From Neorhizobium galegae (GTDB lineage: Bacteria; Pseudomonadota; Alphaproteobacteria; Rhizobiales; Rhizobiaceae): a stretch of DNA of 64,000 nt. The position numbers and the translations under genes were made by a program. Location of the stretch: assembly GCF_021391675.1 (NCBI RefSeq), contig NZ_CP090095.1, positions 1,989,501-2,053,500 of the forward strand. Reading direction: 5' to 3'. The notes beneath the pieces were generated by a model. That model was not told where the DNA came from. It saw only the letters and a list, made by a program, of their open reading frames with translations, and did not search any database. Shown piece by piece: positions 27,913 through 35,928 of this stretch (position 1 is the first letter of the stretch; each line of letters begins with the position of its first letter).

Positions 27913-29454
27913 TTAGGCAAAGCTCTTGCGGCGGCGGGCGACCGTCTGGGCGTCGGCGACGGCCGGCACGCTCTGGAGGACGCGGGTCGCCGGCAGGATG
28001 GCGATCGCCTCGGTGCCTTCGCGCAGCTTGGAGCGCAGGATGAACTGGCCGTCGTGTTTGGCAAGGATCGCCTGGACGATCGGCAGGCCGAGGCCGGTGC
28101 CCTGTTCGGCGCTCTTGATGGCGATCGAGCCCTGGCCGAAGGCCGAAAGCACGACCGGGATTTCTTCTTCCGGAATGCCCGGCCCGTTGTCCTTGATCGC
28201 CACATACTGGCCGCCGCCGGCGGTCCAGCCGACCTTGACGGTGACCTCGCCGCCCTGCGGCGTGAACTTGACCGCATTCGAGAGCAGGTTCAGGAGCACC
28301 TGGCGCATCGATTTCTCATCCACCCAGACCTGCGGCAGCTGCGGTTCGAACTGCTGGCTGATCGCGATGTTCTTGGCGCTGGCGCGCAGCTGCACCATGC
28401 CGATGCAATCCTCGGCGATTTCGAGCAGCGACAGCGATTCCTCGGCGAGGTCGTAGCGGCCGGCCTCGATGCGCGACAGGTCGAGGATTTCGTTGATGAG
28501 GTTGAGGAGATGCTGGCCGGAACGGTGGATGTCGCCGGCATATTCCTTGTAGGTCGGATTGGCGAGCGGTCCCAGAACCTCCGAGCTCATGACTTCGGAG
28601 AAGCCGAGGATGGCGTTGAGGGGTGTGCGCAACTCATGCGACATGGAGGCGAGGAACCGGGACTTGGCGAGGTTCGCTTCCTCGGCCCTGCGGCGGGCCT
28701 CGTCCGACATGGATTTTGCCACTTCCAGCTCGGCGATCAGGTCGTCCTTTTCCGACTGATAGGACATCAGCGTCAGGTTGGAACGATAGAGCCGGTCGGC
28801 GATATAATGGAAGAAGACGACCGCGATGGCGCAGATCGCGATCATGCCGATATCGAGCACGTGGCGCGACAGGATGGCGGTGGCGAGCAGCGCAAGGATC
28901 ATCGGCAGGAAGCCGAACAGCACGCTGAGGCGCAGCATGAAACTGCTCATCGCGGTGATCGAGATCGCGAAGAGGAGCACTGCGCCCTTGTAGAAATAAT
29001 AGCTGTCGCCGGAACAGGCATCGCAGTTCTGCAGCGCAAAGAGCGCCCAGCCAGTGCCGACGATCATCTGCGCGGCGAGCAGCCTGCGGCGCCATTTCCG
29101 GACATCGACCGCGGCAATGTCCTTGCGGCTCGCACGGCGGGCGAGCAGCACGTTGATGGCATGAACGCTGAACATCAGCAGCGCCCAGGCGAAGAGATTG
29201 GCATTCGGGTTGAGATAGACGCCGATCGTCGTCACCACGACGATGAAGATCGGCATGACCGATGCGCCCTGCAGCACGGCATTGACGTGCATGGCGATCA
29301 TGTCGCGGTCGAAGATCTGGTTGCCCTGGGAACTGGATTGCAGGCGTTCTCGGGTGGCGCGAACGGCTTTGGAGACGGCCTTGTTGCGGTGGCCGCGGGA
29401 GCGATCAACGATATTCTTGTCGGTCGATGTGCTGACGCCGCTACTCATGGCCAC
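27913..29454 (-). CDS. Membrane sensor histidine kinase (PdhS/DivJ-like core)
   Basis: A 513-residue kinase with about six hydrophobic helices in residues 60-225 and a short coiled coil (VAKSMSDEARRRAEEANLAKS) leading to the DHp domain. The phospho-acceptor His is near residue 273 in SHELRTPLNAILGFSEVM, and the following LGPLANPTYKEYAGDIHRSG is a rhizobial cell-cycle kinase hallmark. The HATPase domain has the N-box (LSNAVKFTP), G1 (DNGPGIPEEE) and G2 (GTGLGLPI). No response regulator is adjacent. A role in cell-cycle or envelope sensing is inferred from the DHp similarity. Confidence 0.92.
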   Translation of the reverse strand: MAMSSGVSTSTDKNIVDRSRGHRNKAVSKAVRATRERLQSSSQGNQIFDRDMIAMHVNAVLQGASVMPIFIVVVTTIGVYLNPNANLFAWALLMFSVHAINVLLARRASRKDIAAVDVRKWRRRLLAAQMIVGTGWALFALQNCDACSGDSYYFYKGAVLLFAISITAMSSFMLRLSVLFGFLPMILALLATAILSRHVLDIGMIAICAIAVVFFHYIADRLYRSNLTLMSYQSEKDDLIAELEVAKSMSDEARRRAEEANLAKSRFLASMSHELRTPLNAILGFSEVMSSEVLGPLANPTYKEYAGDIHRSGQHLLNLINEILDLSRIEAGRYDLAEESLSLLEIAEDCIGMVQLRASAKNIAISQQFEPQLPQVWVDEKSMRQVLLNLLSNAVKFTPQGGEVTVKVGWTAGGGQYVAIKDNGPGIPEEEIPVVLSAFGQGSIAIKSAEQGTGLGLPIVQAILAKHDGQFILRSKLREGTEAIAILPATRVLQSVPAVADAQTVARRRKSFA

Positions 29455-29489
29455 TGAAACTGATACCCCGGGTGTTGAGAGAGTATGGC

Positions 29490-29525
29490 CAAAACCTTAA
29501 GAGAGTCCTGCCGGGAAAGGTTTTG
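29490..29525. promoter_or_regulatory. Inverted repeat in the kinase-nuclease divergent region
   Basis: caaaacctt (29490-29498) and aaggttttg (29517-29525) form a perfect 9-bp inverted repeat with an 18-base spacer between the divergent histidine kinase and nuclease genes. It could be a two-site operator or a leader hairpin of the nuclease mRNA. Confidence 0.4.
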
Positions 29526-29569
29526 TTTGCCATTTTCCTGAAGCTTCCGTTTTCCAATAAGGCTGGATT

Positions 29570-30133
29570 GTGGCCAGAACGTTCAGGATTTTTCGCGACG
29601 GCGCGTTTCTCGCGGCCTTCTTCATCCTTCTGGTGCTGATCGCCGCCAAGCTGGACGAGGCGGCCGACAGCGTCGTGCGCGGCCCGTTCCATGTGATCGA
29701 CGGTGATACGCTGTCGGTAGGCAGCGAGCGCCTGCGGCTGCAGGGCATGGATGCTCCGGAGCTCGACCAGACCTGCGAAGACGATCGCGGCCGGCCATGG
29801 GCCTGTGGGGAAGAGGCGAGGCGGCTGCTGATACGGCTCGCAGACGGTGAGATGGAATGCCTCGGTCGCGAGCGCGACAAATATCACCGGCTTCTGGTGC
29901 GCTGCCGTTCAGGCGCAACGAGCATCAACGGCATGCTGGTGCGGCGAGGCCTCGCGGTCGCCTCTGGGCGCTATGCACAGGAACAGGTGGAAGCGAGGCG
30001 CGAACGGCTGGGGCTGTGGGCCGGCCAGTTCGAAAGTCCGCGCGACTGGCGCGCCAGCCGTGGAATGATGGACGATCTGAGTTTCGTGGAAGCGTTCATG
30101 GATTGGGTGAAGCGGGTGACGGCGTGGCAATGA
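29570..30133 (+). CDS. Thermonuclease-family (SNase) protein, signal-anchored
   Basis: A 187-residue protein with an N-terminal membrane anchor or signal (DGAFLAAFFILLVLIAAKL), then the SNase OB-fold: VIDGDTLSVGSERLRLQGM with the metal Asp, the catalytic-region DAPELDQTC, a long loop with cysteine-rich CGEEARRLL, ERDKYHRLLVRC and a C-terminal helix. SNase cuts DNA or RNA with calcium and likely acts in the periplasm. The start is GTG 29570 (aagg upstream). It overlaps the next gene by 4 bp (ATGA). Confidence 0.9.
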   Translation: MARTFRIFRDGAFLAAFFILLVLIAAKLDEAADSVVRGPFHVIDGDTLSVGSERLRLQGMDAPELDQTCEDDRGRPWACGEEARRLLIRLADGEMECLGRERDKYHRLLVRCRSGATSINGMLVRRGLAVASGRYAQEQVEARRERLGLWAGQFESPRDWRASRGMMDDLSFVEAFMDWVKRVTAWQ

Positions 30134-30795
30134 GCATGGATGGCATCGCCGACGGCGAGGAAGACATCAGCGATTTGGCCCGCGCGATCGCTGCCTGCCG
30201 CATCTGTCGCGATGCGCCGGCGAAGGGCGAGGGCGACCGTCTGCCGCATGAGCCGCGGCCGGTCGCCGTGTTATCCAAGACGGCAAGGGTGCTGATTGCC
30301 GGCCAGGCGCCGGGGCTTCGGGTGCATGAAAGCGGGCTGCCGTTCAACGATGCCTCGGGAAACCGCCTGCGCGACTGGATGGCGGTGACCCGCGACGAAT
30401 TCTATGATCCGGAGAAGTTTGCGATCGTGCCGATGGGGTTCTGTTTTCCGGGTTATGATGCCAAGGGCAGCGACCTGCCGCCGCGGCTCGAATGCGCGCC
30501 GCTGTGGCGTTCTCGGGTGATCGCAGCCATGCCGCAGATCGAGCTGGTTCTCGCCGTCGGCGGTTATGCGCAGGCCTGGCACCTGGGCAGCCGGCGAGGC
30601 AAGGGCATGACGGAGACGGTCGCCAGCTGGCGCGATTATGTCTTCGCCAATCAGGGACCGAGGATCTTGCCTCTGCCCCATCCGAGCTGGCGCAATACCG
30701 GCTGGCTCAAAAAGAATCCATGGTTCGAGGCGGATCTGCTGCCGGTGCTGCGACAGCATGTGGATAGCTTGATACGTGAAACAAATTTCGGTTAA
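30130..30795 (+). CDS. Uracil-DNA glycosylase family protein
   Basis: A 221-residue protein of the UDG superfamily. It starts with a CRICRDAP cysteine pair, then the VLIAGQAPGLRVHESGLPFNDASG loop as in family 4/5-like and YqfA-type UDG proteins (GQAPG in place of GEAPG), and ends with the Leu-loop PLPHPSWRN. Only two Fe-S-like cysteines plus CAPLWRS are seen, so iron-sulfur binding is uncertain. It is coupled to the nuclease gene by an ATGA overlap. Whether it removes uracil or another base is unknown. Confidence 0.88.
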   Translation: MSMDGIADGEEDISDLARAIAACRICRDAPAKGEGDRLPHEPRPVAVLSKTARVLIAGQAPGLRVHESGLPFNDASGNRLRDWMAVTRDEFYDPEKFAIVPMGFCFPGYDAKGSDLPPRLECAPLWRSRVIAAMPQIELVLAVGGYAQAWHLGSRRGKGMTETVASWRDYVFANQGPRILPLPHPSWRNTGWLKKNPWFEADLLPVLRQHVDSLIRETNFG

Positions 30796-30844
30796 CTGCC
30801 ACGAACTACGTGTATAACGAAAAATGATTTCGAAAGGGAACTGA

Positions 30845-31333
30845 ATGGACCGCCTCGACCGCAAGATCCTACGTATTCTGCAGGAAGATTCCACTCTCGC
30901 CGTCGCGGATCTCGCGAAGAAGGTCGGCCTCTCGACCACGCCCTGCTGGCGCCGCATCCAGAAGATGGAAGAGGATGGCGTCATCCGTCGCCGCGTGGCG
31001 CTGCTCGATCCGGTCAAGGTCAATACCAAGGTCACGGTGTTCGTCTCGATTCGCACCGCCAGCCACTCGATCGAATGGCTGAAGCGGTTTTCGGAAGTCG
31101 TTGTGGATTTCCCGGAAGTGGTCGAATTCTACCGCATGAGCGGCGACGTGGATTACCTGCTGCGCGTCGTCGTGCCGGACATCGGCGCCTATGACGCCTT
31201 CTACAAGCGGCTGATCGCCAAGATCGAAATCCGCGACGTTTCGTCGGTGTTTGCGATGGAGCAGATCAAGTACACGACCGAATTGCCGCTCGACTACATG
31301 ATGCTGGACAACCAGAAGTCCGGCGAAGAATAA
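30845..31333 (+). CDS. Lrp/AsnC family transcriptional regulator
   Basis: A 162-residue protein with an N-terminal HTH (DRKILRILQEDSTLAVADLAKKVG) and a C-terminal RAM ligand domain (VVDFPEVVEFYRMSGDVDYLLRVVVPDI). Lrp-type regulators bind amino acids and form octamers. It starts 6 bp after gaaaggg, 50 bp after the UDG gene; it may have its own promoter. The target is not evident from neighbours. Confidence 0.93.
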   Translation: MDRLDRKILRILQEDSTLAVADLAKKVGLSTTPCWRRIQKMEEDGVIRRRVALLDPVKVNTKVTVFVSIRTASHSIEWLKRFSEVVVDFPEVVEFYRMSGDVDYLLRVVVPDIGAYDAFYKRLIAKIEIRDVSSVFAMEQIKYTTELPLDYMMLDNQKSGEE

Positions 31334-31435
31334 TCTGCCGATTGGCGGATCGGGATCATTTTCTGGCAGGACGGGCCGAGTTGAAACGGTCCGTTTTGTT
31401 TTATCTGGGCTTCATCGAAACAGATGGAGCTCGCC

Positions 31436-31843
31436 ATGCAGAAGGCCAATAAGGCGATCGTCGCCAGGTATATCGAAGAAATCTGGAACCGCGGTCTGAC
31501 AGAACGTTTCGCGGATTTTTTCGCGGCCGATTACGAAGAAGCCGTCTATTCGCCCGCCAATGCCGAGGGGCATTGCGCCATGGTGGCGGTGCAGAAGCGG
31601 ATCATGCCGGATGCGGTCTGGTCGATCGAGCGGATGACCGCCGAAGACGATGGCGTCATGTGCGAGTTGACATTGCGCGGCACACACCAGGCGGCTTTCA
31701 AGGGCGTCGAACCCTCCGGCAATCCCATCCGCGTGCGCGCCTACCGAACCTTCGTCTTGAAGGACGGAAAGATCGTCCGCCATTCCGCATTGCTCGACAC
31801 CGCCGAACTGCTAAAGCAGATGCGGGGACAGCAGGCGGCGTAG
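31436..31843 (+). CDS. SnoaL-like ester cyclase/polyketide cyclase family protein
   Basis: A protein of about 135 residues with the NTF2-like fold pattern: the N-terminal NKAIVARYIEEIWNRGLTERFADFF helix, then strands with FKGVEPSGNPIRVRAYRTFVLKDGKIVRH typical of SnoaL-like proteins. The function ranges from cyclases to unknown hydrolases. The start at ATG 31436 has GGAG six bases before it; ATG 31424 is alternative. The AraC regulator starts 16 bp downstream and may share the transcript. Confidence 0.82.
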   Translation: MQKANKAIVARYIEEIWNRGLTERFADFFAADYEEAVYSPANAEGHCAMVAVQKRIMPDAVWSIERMTAEDDGVMCELTLRGTHQAAFKGVEPSGNPIRVRAYRTFVLKDGKIVRHSALLDTAELLKQMRGQQAA

Positions 31844-31859
31844 AACAAGTCCGGCAGCG

Positions 31860-32612
31860 ATGGCGACGATTTCCCATGCCTATCATCGGATATTTGACGA
31901 GCCTTTCGAGATCGAACGGGCCTTCGATGCCGACTACCTGCTCTACGCATCGGCCGGGACATTCATTCTCGATATCGGCGACCGCCGCTGGATGCTGCCG
32001 CCGCAAAGGGCGGCGCTGATCGCCCGAGGAACGATAATTGCCGTGCGCAGCAAGGGGAGGGCCACGGCGTCCTCCGTTCTGTTCGGCGACGGCGAATTCG
32101 AAGCGCCGCTGCCGGCCTGCCAGGTCTTCGGCCTTTCCGAGCTGGCGCGGCAGATGATCCTGCACGTCATGCGTTGGGATGCAGGGCGCGATGCGGTCGA
32201 CGAAGCTTCGAATGCGTTCTTCAAGGCGCTCGCATCCGTGGCGGGAGAGCTTGCTACGGACGAGGACGAGACCTGGTTGCCGAAACCGCAGTCGTCGGGC
32301 ATGGCGGTCGCCGTCGACCGGATGCTGGAACAGCTCGACCGGGATCTCGATTTCAGTGCTTTGGCGGAGGCTGCCCGTCTTTCGGAACGGACGCTGTCAC
32401 GGCGATTCGACGCAGAATTCGGCATGAGCTTTCGCGATTTCCGGCATCGGGCGCGGATGGTGAAGGCCAAGGAGATGCTGCTCGCCGGTCGCGACCCGGT
32501 AACGGAGATCGGGCTCGCCTGCGGGTTCGAAAGCACGAGTTCGTTCATCAAGGCGTTTCGGACGTTTGCGGGCGCGACACCGCGGCAATATCGGGCTGGT
32601 AAAGCCGGCTAA
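31860..32612 (+). CDS. AraC family transcriptional regulator
   Basis: A 250-residue regulator with an N-terminal cupin-like domain (FILDIGDRRWMLPPQRAALI) and a C-terminal double HTH (LDFSALAEAARLSERTLSRRF, VTEIGLACGFESTSSFIKAFR, TPRQYR end). It lies 16 bp after the SnoaL-like gene in the same direction and may regulate it. Its stop overlaps the AlkD-like stop region by two bases (convergent). Confidence 0.9.
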   Translation: MATISHAYHRIFDEPFEIERAFDADYLLYASAGTFILDIGDRRWMLPPQRAALIARGTIIAVRSKGRATASSVLFGDGEFEAPLPACQVFGLSELARQMILHVMRWDAGRDAVDEASNAFFKALASVAGELATDEDETWLPKPQSSGMAVAVDRMLEQLDRDLDFSALAEAARLSERTLSRRFDAEFGMSFRDFRHRARMVKAKEMLLAGRDPVTEIGLACGFESTSSFIKAFRTFAGATPRQYRAGKAG

Positions 32613-33298
32613 GCCTTCAACCGCGCCAGAAGCTTCTCGCTCCACAGTTCCTTGACGGCGTCCTTGCCGATCCAGCGGGCGGTCCTGTCCGGCGAGGCGG
32701 CGAGCTTTTCGGAGAGTGCCAGGGCAGGGGCGTGGCTGGTGCGGTTGCGCTTGCCGATATTGCGGAGCGCCCAATTGACCGCCTTTTTCACGAAATTGCG
32801 CGGGTCGGCGGAATGCGCCTCGATCAGCGGCAGATAGGCGATGAAGGTGCCGTCCGGCTCGTCCTTGCGATGGACGGCGGCGCCGGCGATCATCGCAAAC
32901 GCCGTGCGGCGGACGAATTCGCGGTCATCCTCGGCGAAGTCTGCGACGAGTTGCTGCCAGAACGGCGTTTCGACGAAAAGGTCGGCGGCAGTGTCGACGA
33001 TTTCCCAGGAGGCAAAATCCTCCGACCATCCGCGCGCCTCGGCCGGCGTCAGCGTCGCGGGATCGGCGGTATAGATCGCCAGCATCCGGGCTTCGCGAAT
33101 GCCGGTGCGCCAGAGGTCCAGCGCCCGTCCGTGGTCGCGTTTGATGGCCCGCGCGATCTTCTGCATCTCGGGATTGGAAATGCCGATCGCCCGGTCGGTG
33201 ACGATGCCGAACCGGGCCATGCCGGAAATGTTCTCCTCCGAGCGCAGCGTTTCGAGATGCGCGATGATCCCGGCGACGTCGCAGGAGGGGCCGATCAT
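32609..33298 (-). CDS. DNA alkylation repair protein (AlkD-like HEAT fold)
   Basis: A 229-residue protein with the helical repeat signature of AlkC/AlkD glycosylases, which remove N3- or N7-alkylpurines without base flipping. Segments include the FGIVTDRAIGISNPEMQKIARAIK first repeat, DLWRTGIREARMLAIYTADP, WSEDFASWEIVDTAADLFVE and FVKKAVNWALRNIGKRN with the tryptophan and basic residues used for DNA contact. It sits between an AraC regulator and a hydroxyacid dehydrogenase gene, in the same direction as the latter, 8 bp downstream of its stop-facing side. Confidence 0.9.
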   Translation of the reverse strand: MIGPSCDVAGIIAHLETLRSEENISGMARFGIVTDRAIGISNPEMQKIARAIKRDHGRALDLWRTGIREARMLAIYTADPATLTPAEARGWSEDFASWEIVDTAADLFVETPFWQQLVADFAEDDREFVRRTAFAMIAGAAVHRKDEPDGTFIAYLPLIEAHSADPRNFVKKAVNWALRNIGKRNRTSHAPALALSEKLAASPDRTARWIGKDAVKELWSEKLLARLKA

Positions 33299-33305
33299 GG
33301 CTGGC

Positions 33306-34178
33306 CTATTTCTTCTCCAGCCGTGCGAGCAACGAGGACGTATCCCAGCGCTTGCCGCCCATCGCCTGGACGTCGCCGTAGAACTGGTCGACCAGCGCGG
33401 TGACCGGCAGCTTGGCGCCGTTGCGGCGGGCTTCGGTCAGCACGATGTCGAGATCCTTGCGCATCCAGTCGACCGCAAAGCCGAAATCGTATTTGCCGGC
33501 ATTCATCGTCTTGTAGCGGTTCTCCATCTGCCAGGAACCGGCCGCACCCTTGGAAATCACCTCGATGACCTTCTCGATGTCGAGGCCGGCCTGCTTGCCG
33601 AAATGGATCGATTCGGCCAGCCCCTGGACGAGGCCGGCGATGCAGATCTGGTTCATCATCTTGGTGAGCTGGCCGGCGCCTGCCGGACCCATGAGGCCGA
33701 CCATGCGGGCATAGGCGTCGATCACCGGCCTGGCTTTCTCGAACGTCGCCTCGTCACCGCCGCACATGACGGTGAGCACGCCGTTTTCGGCACCCGCCTG
33801 GCCGCCGGAAACCGGCGCGTCGATGAAGCCGATGCCCTTTTCCCGTGCGGCGGCATCGAGCTCGCGGGCGACTTCGGCGCTGGCTGTCGTATTGTCGATC
33901 AGGATGGCGCCCGGTTTCATGCCGGCGAGAACGCCGGTTTCGGTGATCGTCACCGAGCGGAGATCGTCGTCGTTGCCGACGCAGACGAACACGAAATCGG
34001 CATCCCTGGCCGCTTCGGCCGGCGTCGCTGCGGCCTGGCCGCCGAACTTTTTGGCCCAGTCCTCGGCTTTGGCAGCCGTGCGGTTATAGACGGTGACGTC
34101 ATGGCCGCCCTTGACCTTGAGATGCCCGGCCATGGGATAACCCATCACCCCGAGACCGATGAATGCCACTTTCGCCAT
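33306..34178 (-). CDS. NAD(P)-dependent beta-hydroxyacid dehydrogenase (HIBADH-like)
   Basis: A 290-residue enzyme. It has a Rossmann loop GLGVMGYPMAGHL at 9-21, the substrate segment DAPVSGGQAGAENGVLT near 123-139, the catalytic-lysine region GQLTKMMNQI near 168-177, and the C-terminal LPVTALVDQFY. This class oxidises 3-hydroxyisobutyrate, tartronate semialdehyde or related beta-hydroxy acids. The start is the ATG at 34178 after tggaggttcagc. It appears to be monocistronic, 7 bp upstream of the AlkD-like gene. Confidence 0.93.
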   Translation of the reverse strand: MAKVAFIGLGVMGYPMAGHLKVKGGHDVTVYNRTAAKAEDWAKKFGGQAAATPAEAARDADFVFVCVGNDDDLRSVTITETGVLAGMKPGAILIDNTTASAEVARELDAAAREKGIGFIDAPVSGGQAGAENGVLTVMCGGDEATFEKARPVIDAYARMVGLMGPAGAGQLTKMMNQICIAGLVQGLAESIHFGKQAGLDIEKVIEVISKGAAGSWQMENRYKTMNAGKYDFGFAVDWMRKDLDIVLTEARRNGAKLPVTALVDQFYGDVQAMGGKRWDTSSLLARLEKK

Positions 34179-34341
34179 GCTGAACCTCCACAATTTTGTT
34201 GCCAGAGGATTAGAGCAAAGCGGACGTCCGGAAAAGCGCAGTTCGGCGAAAAGCGCAGATTTCAGTTCGGACGAAACGTCGCGAAGGCGGGTTTTGACAG
34301 GCCCGAGCTGCTGACCGCCAACATCGGCGCCCGATCGCTCA

Positions 34342-34875
34342 TCAGCCCGAGGGTGCAAGCACGTAGCGGCATTGCCGGATGTTTTCTGCGCGCGGCCGCG
34401 AAAAGCGGTCGACGGTATCGAGATGGCGAAACCCGAGCTTGACGAGGATGCGCCCGGAAGCCGGGTTGTCCTGCGCATGCCCCGATTTCAGGACCGACAG
34501 CCCGATCGCCTCGAAGGCGAAGCGGATTGCGGCGCGCGCCGCTTCCGACGCATAACCGGACCCCCAGGCGGCGCGTTCGAACCAGTAGCCGAGTTCTCCC
34601 TCACCATCGGCAATCTCGTCGATATCGACGAGGCCGATCATACGGCCCTCGACGTCCACGGCAAAACGGCAGGCCTCGCCGGCGAGCCATTCCCGCTCGT
34701 GATCGGCGAACCATGTTTCCGTCGCCGGAAGGTCTGGCGGGAAGGCGGCCATGCGCAGCATGCGCGTGACCTGCCAGTCGGATTGGATTTCGAACGCTCG
34801 ACCGGCATCCTTGGCGGTCGTTGGCCGCAGCACGAGCCGTTCGGTTTTGATTGGGCGGCGCGGGGGAATGGGCAT
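34342..34875 (-). CDS. GNAT family N-acetyltransferase (RimJ/RimL-like)
   Basis: A 177-residue acetyltransferase. It opens with IKTERLVLRPTTAKDAGRAF, has the DVEGRMIGLVDIDE strand, the coenzyme loop AWGSGYASEAARAAI (R/Q-x-x-G-x-A in the form W-G-S-G-Y-A) and the terminal RILVKLGFRHL helix. The pattern fits N-terminal or small-molecule acetylation. The start is ATG 34875 (MPIPPRRP). It lies 17 bp downstream of the DUF2269 gene and may form its transcript tail. Confidence 0.88.
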   Translation of the reverse strand: MPIPPRRPIKTERLVLRPTTAKDAGRAFEIQSDWQVTRMLRMAAFPPDLPATETWFADHEREWLAGEACRFAVDVEGRMIGLVDIDEIADGEGELGYWFERAAWGSGYASEAARAAIRFAFEAIGLSVLKSGHAQDNPASGRILVKLGFRHLDTVDRFSRPRAENIRQCRYVLAPSG

Positions 34876-34892
34876 CGCCTTGCCGCTTTGGA

Positions 34893-35309
34893 TCAGAACG
34901 GCTTGATGACCGCAAGCGCGACGATGACGACGACCGAGCCGAGGACGATCGGCAGGCCGGCGCGCACGAAGGCCGGCGGGTCGAGATGCGGATCGGCCTC
35001 CATGCGGCGCATCCAGGCGCCCTGCATGCCGTGCAGCGCCGACAGCATCAGCACGATCAGGAATTTGAAGCCGAACCAGCCGGTCGTATAAAAGCCGTAA
35101 CCGAAGGCGAGCCACAGGCCGAAAAGCCAGGCGCCGCCGAGTGCGGCCGTGGTGACGGTGCGGTCGTATTTCCTGAGCGCCGAGATCACGCCGGTGCGGA
35201 TGGTCGGCGGCACCATGCCGATGACGAAGGCGTTGATCAGCATGCCGCCGATCAGCAGGAAGTCGGAAAGAATGTGCAGGGCCTTGATAACGAAATACAG
35301 CATGGTCAA
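34893..35309 (-). CDS. DUF2269 family membrane protein
   Basis: A 138-residue protein with four predicted helices of the DUF2269 pattern. It begins with YFVIKALHILSDFLLIGGMLI and has a conserved His in helix 1 and a Trp/Gly-rich helix 3 (GWFGFKFLIVLMLSALHG), as in CopD-related membrane proteins. The location is the inner membrane; no activity is known. The stop of the DinB gene overlaps its start by 4 bp, so DinB-DUF2269-GNAT is a likely run. Confidence 0.88.
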   Translation of the reverse strand: MTMLYFVIKALHILSDFLLIGGMLINAFVIGMVPPTIRTGVISALRKYDRTVTTAALGGAWLFGLWLAFGYGFYTTGWFGFKFLIVLMLSALHGMQGAWMRRMEADPHLDPPAFVRAGLPIVLGSVVVIVALAVIKPF

Positions 35310-35860
35310 CTCCAGATCATGGCTTCGGTGAAGCCGAGTTCGGCAAAATCCTGTTGTCTCAATTGGTCTTCGCCCGTGCAGAAGAACTCGTCGAGCTGCG
35401 GTGGTTCGACCGAGGTTCCGGACAGCATGGCGTGAACCTGGCCGCGGTGATGGATCTGGTGCTGGAAGAGATGCATCAGCAGGCGATCGGCAGGTTCGAC
35501 CTGCACGAAGGTGCGCCGGGGAATGCGGATATCCTCGGCGACGGTTTTCTCATCCAAGCTTCGACAGTGATCAATAAGGCGGTGGTCGGCGGCGCGCTGT
35601 TCGCGATCAAGATCGGCAAAGAGGGGACAGGGGATTTCCGGCTCGAAGGCGGCGGGGCCGAGGCAATTGCCTTCGAGCGCGCTGATATAGAGCCAATCCA
35701 CGGTGAGGATATGGTTGAGTGTGTGGATGATCGACGGGAAGAAGCTGACCCGCGTCGCGTCCAGCTCTTCGCGTGAGAGTTCGCCGCAGGCTTTCAGCAG
35801 CCGGTGATTGGCCCAGGCATTGTTATAGGCCTGGGCAAGAAGATAGCGCTGCGGCGTCAT
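35306..35860 (-). CDS. DinB-like metal-binding protein
   Basis: A 184-residue four-helix bundle of the DinB/YfiT type. The metal-ligand histidines are in IHTLNHILTVDWLYIS and in the closing HLFQHQIHHRGQVHAML. Family members are often thiol-S-transferases or have unknown roles; the cell location is the cytosol. The 4-bp overlap with the DUF2269 gene supports an operon. Confidence 0.9.
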   Translation of the reverse strand: MTPQRYLLAQAYNNAWANHRLLKACGELSREELDATRVSFFPSIIHTLNHILTVDWLYISALEGNCLGPAAFEPEIPCPLFADLDREQRAADHRLIDHCRSLDEKTVAEDIRIPRRTFVQVEPADRLLMHLFQHQIHHRGQVHAMLSGTSVEPPQLDEFFCTGEDQLRQQDFAELGFTEAMIWS

Positions 35861-35928
35861 CCGAATCCCTCCGTTGCGGAGGGCAAACTATCGGTGAAGA
35901 GGGACGATGAGAAGATGGTTCGCGAACA

